In this document: positions 5,292-5,919 of the stretch, one piece after another
Numbering within the stretch: position 1 is the first letter of the stretch
How the letters are laid out: each line of letters starts with the position of its first letter
Source: Clostridia bacterium
GTDB taxonomy: Bacteria; Bacillota; Clostridia; Oscillospirales; CAG-272
Assembly: GCA_017411935.1 (NCBI GenBank)
Contig: JAFQPC010000174.1
Location: 1 to 5,919, forward strand
Direction: 5' to 3'
Length of the DNA: 5,919 nt
Notes under the pieces: model-generated
What the model saw: only the letters and a program-made list of their open reading frames with translations
Database searches by the model: none
What the model was told of the DNA's origin: nothing
Program-made: the position numbers and the translations under genes

Positions 5292-5773
5292 AACAGAAAA
5301 TTAAGATCTATTTTACGAATGAGCAGTCGCTCTTCCGTGTGACGGGCAAGCTTCGAAAGCTTTTGCGCCAAGCCATCACCGAAACGCTTGCCTACGAGGG
5401 CTTTTGCAACGATTGCGCTGTGTCGGTCAGTTTTACCGATAACGAGGGGATTCGGGTGCTCAACGCCGAGCATCGCGGGATCGACCGCGAAACCGACGTG
5501 CTCTCCTTTCCGCTCATCGACTTTGAGGGGGGCGAAGCGCCGCCCGTTGACGAGCCCGAGCTGATGCTTGGTGACATCGTGCTTTCGCTCGAAAAAACGA
5601 AAGCGCAGGCAGAAGAATTCGGACATTCCTTTGAGAGGGAAGCCGCTTTCCTTTGCGTCCATTCGATGCTTCACCTGCTCGGATACGACCACGTAAACAG
5701 CGAGGAAGAAGATGAGGAGATGCGCCGTCGCCAGCGCGAGATCCTGGAACATATGGGACTTGGCGTCAAGTAA
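5288..5773 (+). CDS. ybeY: Endoribonuclease / rRNA maturation factor YbeY
   Basis: YbeY is a metal-dependent endoribonuclease-like protein involved in 16S rRNA 3' end maturation and ribosome quality control in the cytoplasm. The 161-residue product is a normal length. The zinc-binding signature HxxxHxxxxxH is intact as HSMLHLLGYDH (His125, His129, His135). Also present are LNAEHRGIDRETDVLSFP (58-75) and LGDIVLS (94-100), both typical of the family. A glutamate-rich, charged helix (138-155) follows the metal site. The ATG overlaps the phoH stop, and GGAGGAG (5274-5280) sits seven bases before it, inside the phoH coding region, so the two genes are translationally coupled. This matches their functional linkage. 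era follows after 21 bases. Confidence 0.97.
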   Translation: MKQKIKIYFTNEQSLFRVTGKLRKLLRQAITETLAYEGFCNDCAVSVSFTDNEGIRVLNAEHRGIDRETDVLSFPLIDFEGGEAPPVDEPELMLGDIVLSLEKTKAQAEEFGHSFEREAAFLCVHSMLHLLGYDHVNSEEEDEEMRRRQREILEHMGLGVK

Positions 5774-5794
5774 AAAAGAAAAGGAAAAACAACG

Positions 5795-5919
5795 ATGAAA
5801 AAAACAGGATTTATTGCCATTGTCGGTCGTCCGAACGTCGGAAAATCGACGCTTCTCAATGCAATTTTGGGAGAAAAGGTGGCGATCGTTTCGAATAAAC
5901 CGCAGACGACGAGAAACCG
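5795..5919 (+). CDS. era: GTPase Era, N-terminal part (runs off the window)
   Basis: Era is an essential GTPase that binds the 3' end of 16S rRNA and helps mature the 30S subunit. Only the first 41 codons are present. They contain the P-loop GRPNVGKS (11-18, preceded by FIAIV) and the switch I signature SNKPQTTRN (33-41) that distinguishes Era from related GTPases such as EngA or MnmE. The ATG follows AAGGA (5781-5785) at a nine-base distance. No terminator or promoter is seen in the 21 bases after ybeY, so it is probably co-transcribed with phoH and ybeY. The KH RNA-binding domain should lie beyond the window. Confidence 0.96.
   Translation, partial: MKKTGFIAIVGRPNVGKSTLLNAILGEKVAIVSNKPQTTRN

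Overview
The window comes from an endospore-forming bacterium of the Bacillota, most likely class Clostridia. Five of the eight genes belong to sporulation families (SpoVAD, SpoVAE, YlbJ, YqfC, YqfD). The ribosome binding sites are strong AGGAGG-type, and the order yqfC-yqfD-phoH-ybeY-era is a Bacillota arrangement. By eye the DNA is fairly GC-rich (mid to upper 50s percent), which suggests a GC-rich, perhaps uncultivated gut-type lineage. That placement is inference.

Layout. Bases 1-206 carry no gene. They hold an inverted-repeat element (arms 1-19 and 59-77) that appears to continue upstream of the window, then a partial extra copy of its core, then a plausible forespore promoter. spoVAD (207-1232) and spoVAE (1220-1585) overlap and end at a strong intrinsic terminator (1594-1631). 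A 24-bp exact copy of the repeat core follows at 1649-1672, so the spoVAD-spoVAE pair is bracketed by direct repeats. ylbJ lies on the minus strand (2654-1686) and converges on spoVAE. A 91-base divergent region (2655-2745) separates it from the plus-strand cluster yqfC (2746-3039), yqfD (3036-4217), phoH (4242-5291), ybeY (5288-5773) and era (5795 to the window end, incomplete).

How the genes work together. SpoVAD and SpoVAE belong to the machinery that moves dipicolinic acid into the forespore. YlbJ, YqfC and YqfD are mother-cell-type sporulation proteins of incompletely known mechanism. PhoH, YbeY and Era are growth-phase factors tied to RNA and ribosome maturation. The plus-strand cluster is tightly packed: ATGA overlaps at yqfC/yqfD and phoH/ybeY, and gaps of 24 and 21 bases elsewhere. 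It lacks the yqfF (pgpH), dgkA and cdd genes that sit in the Bacillus subtilis version. An AT-rich island with an extended -10 motif inside yqfD could give the housekeeping half its own vegetative promoter.

I see no clearly novel defence, mobile or biosynthetic system. The parts worth a second look are the palindromic dispersed repeat that brackets spoVAD-spoVAE, an intrinsic terminator buried inside ylbJ but facing the antisense direction, and the candidate internal promoter in yqfD.
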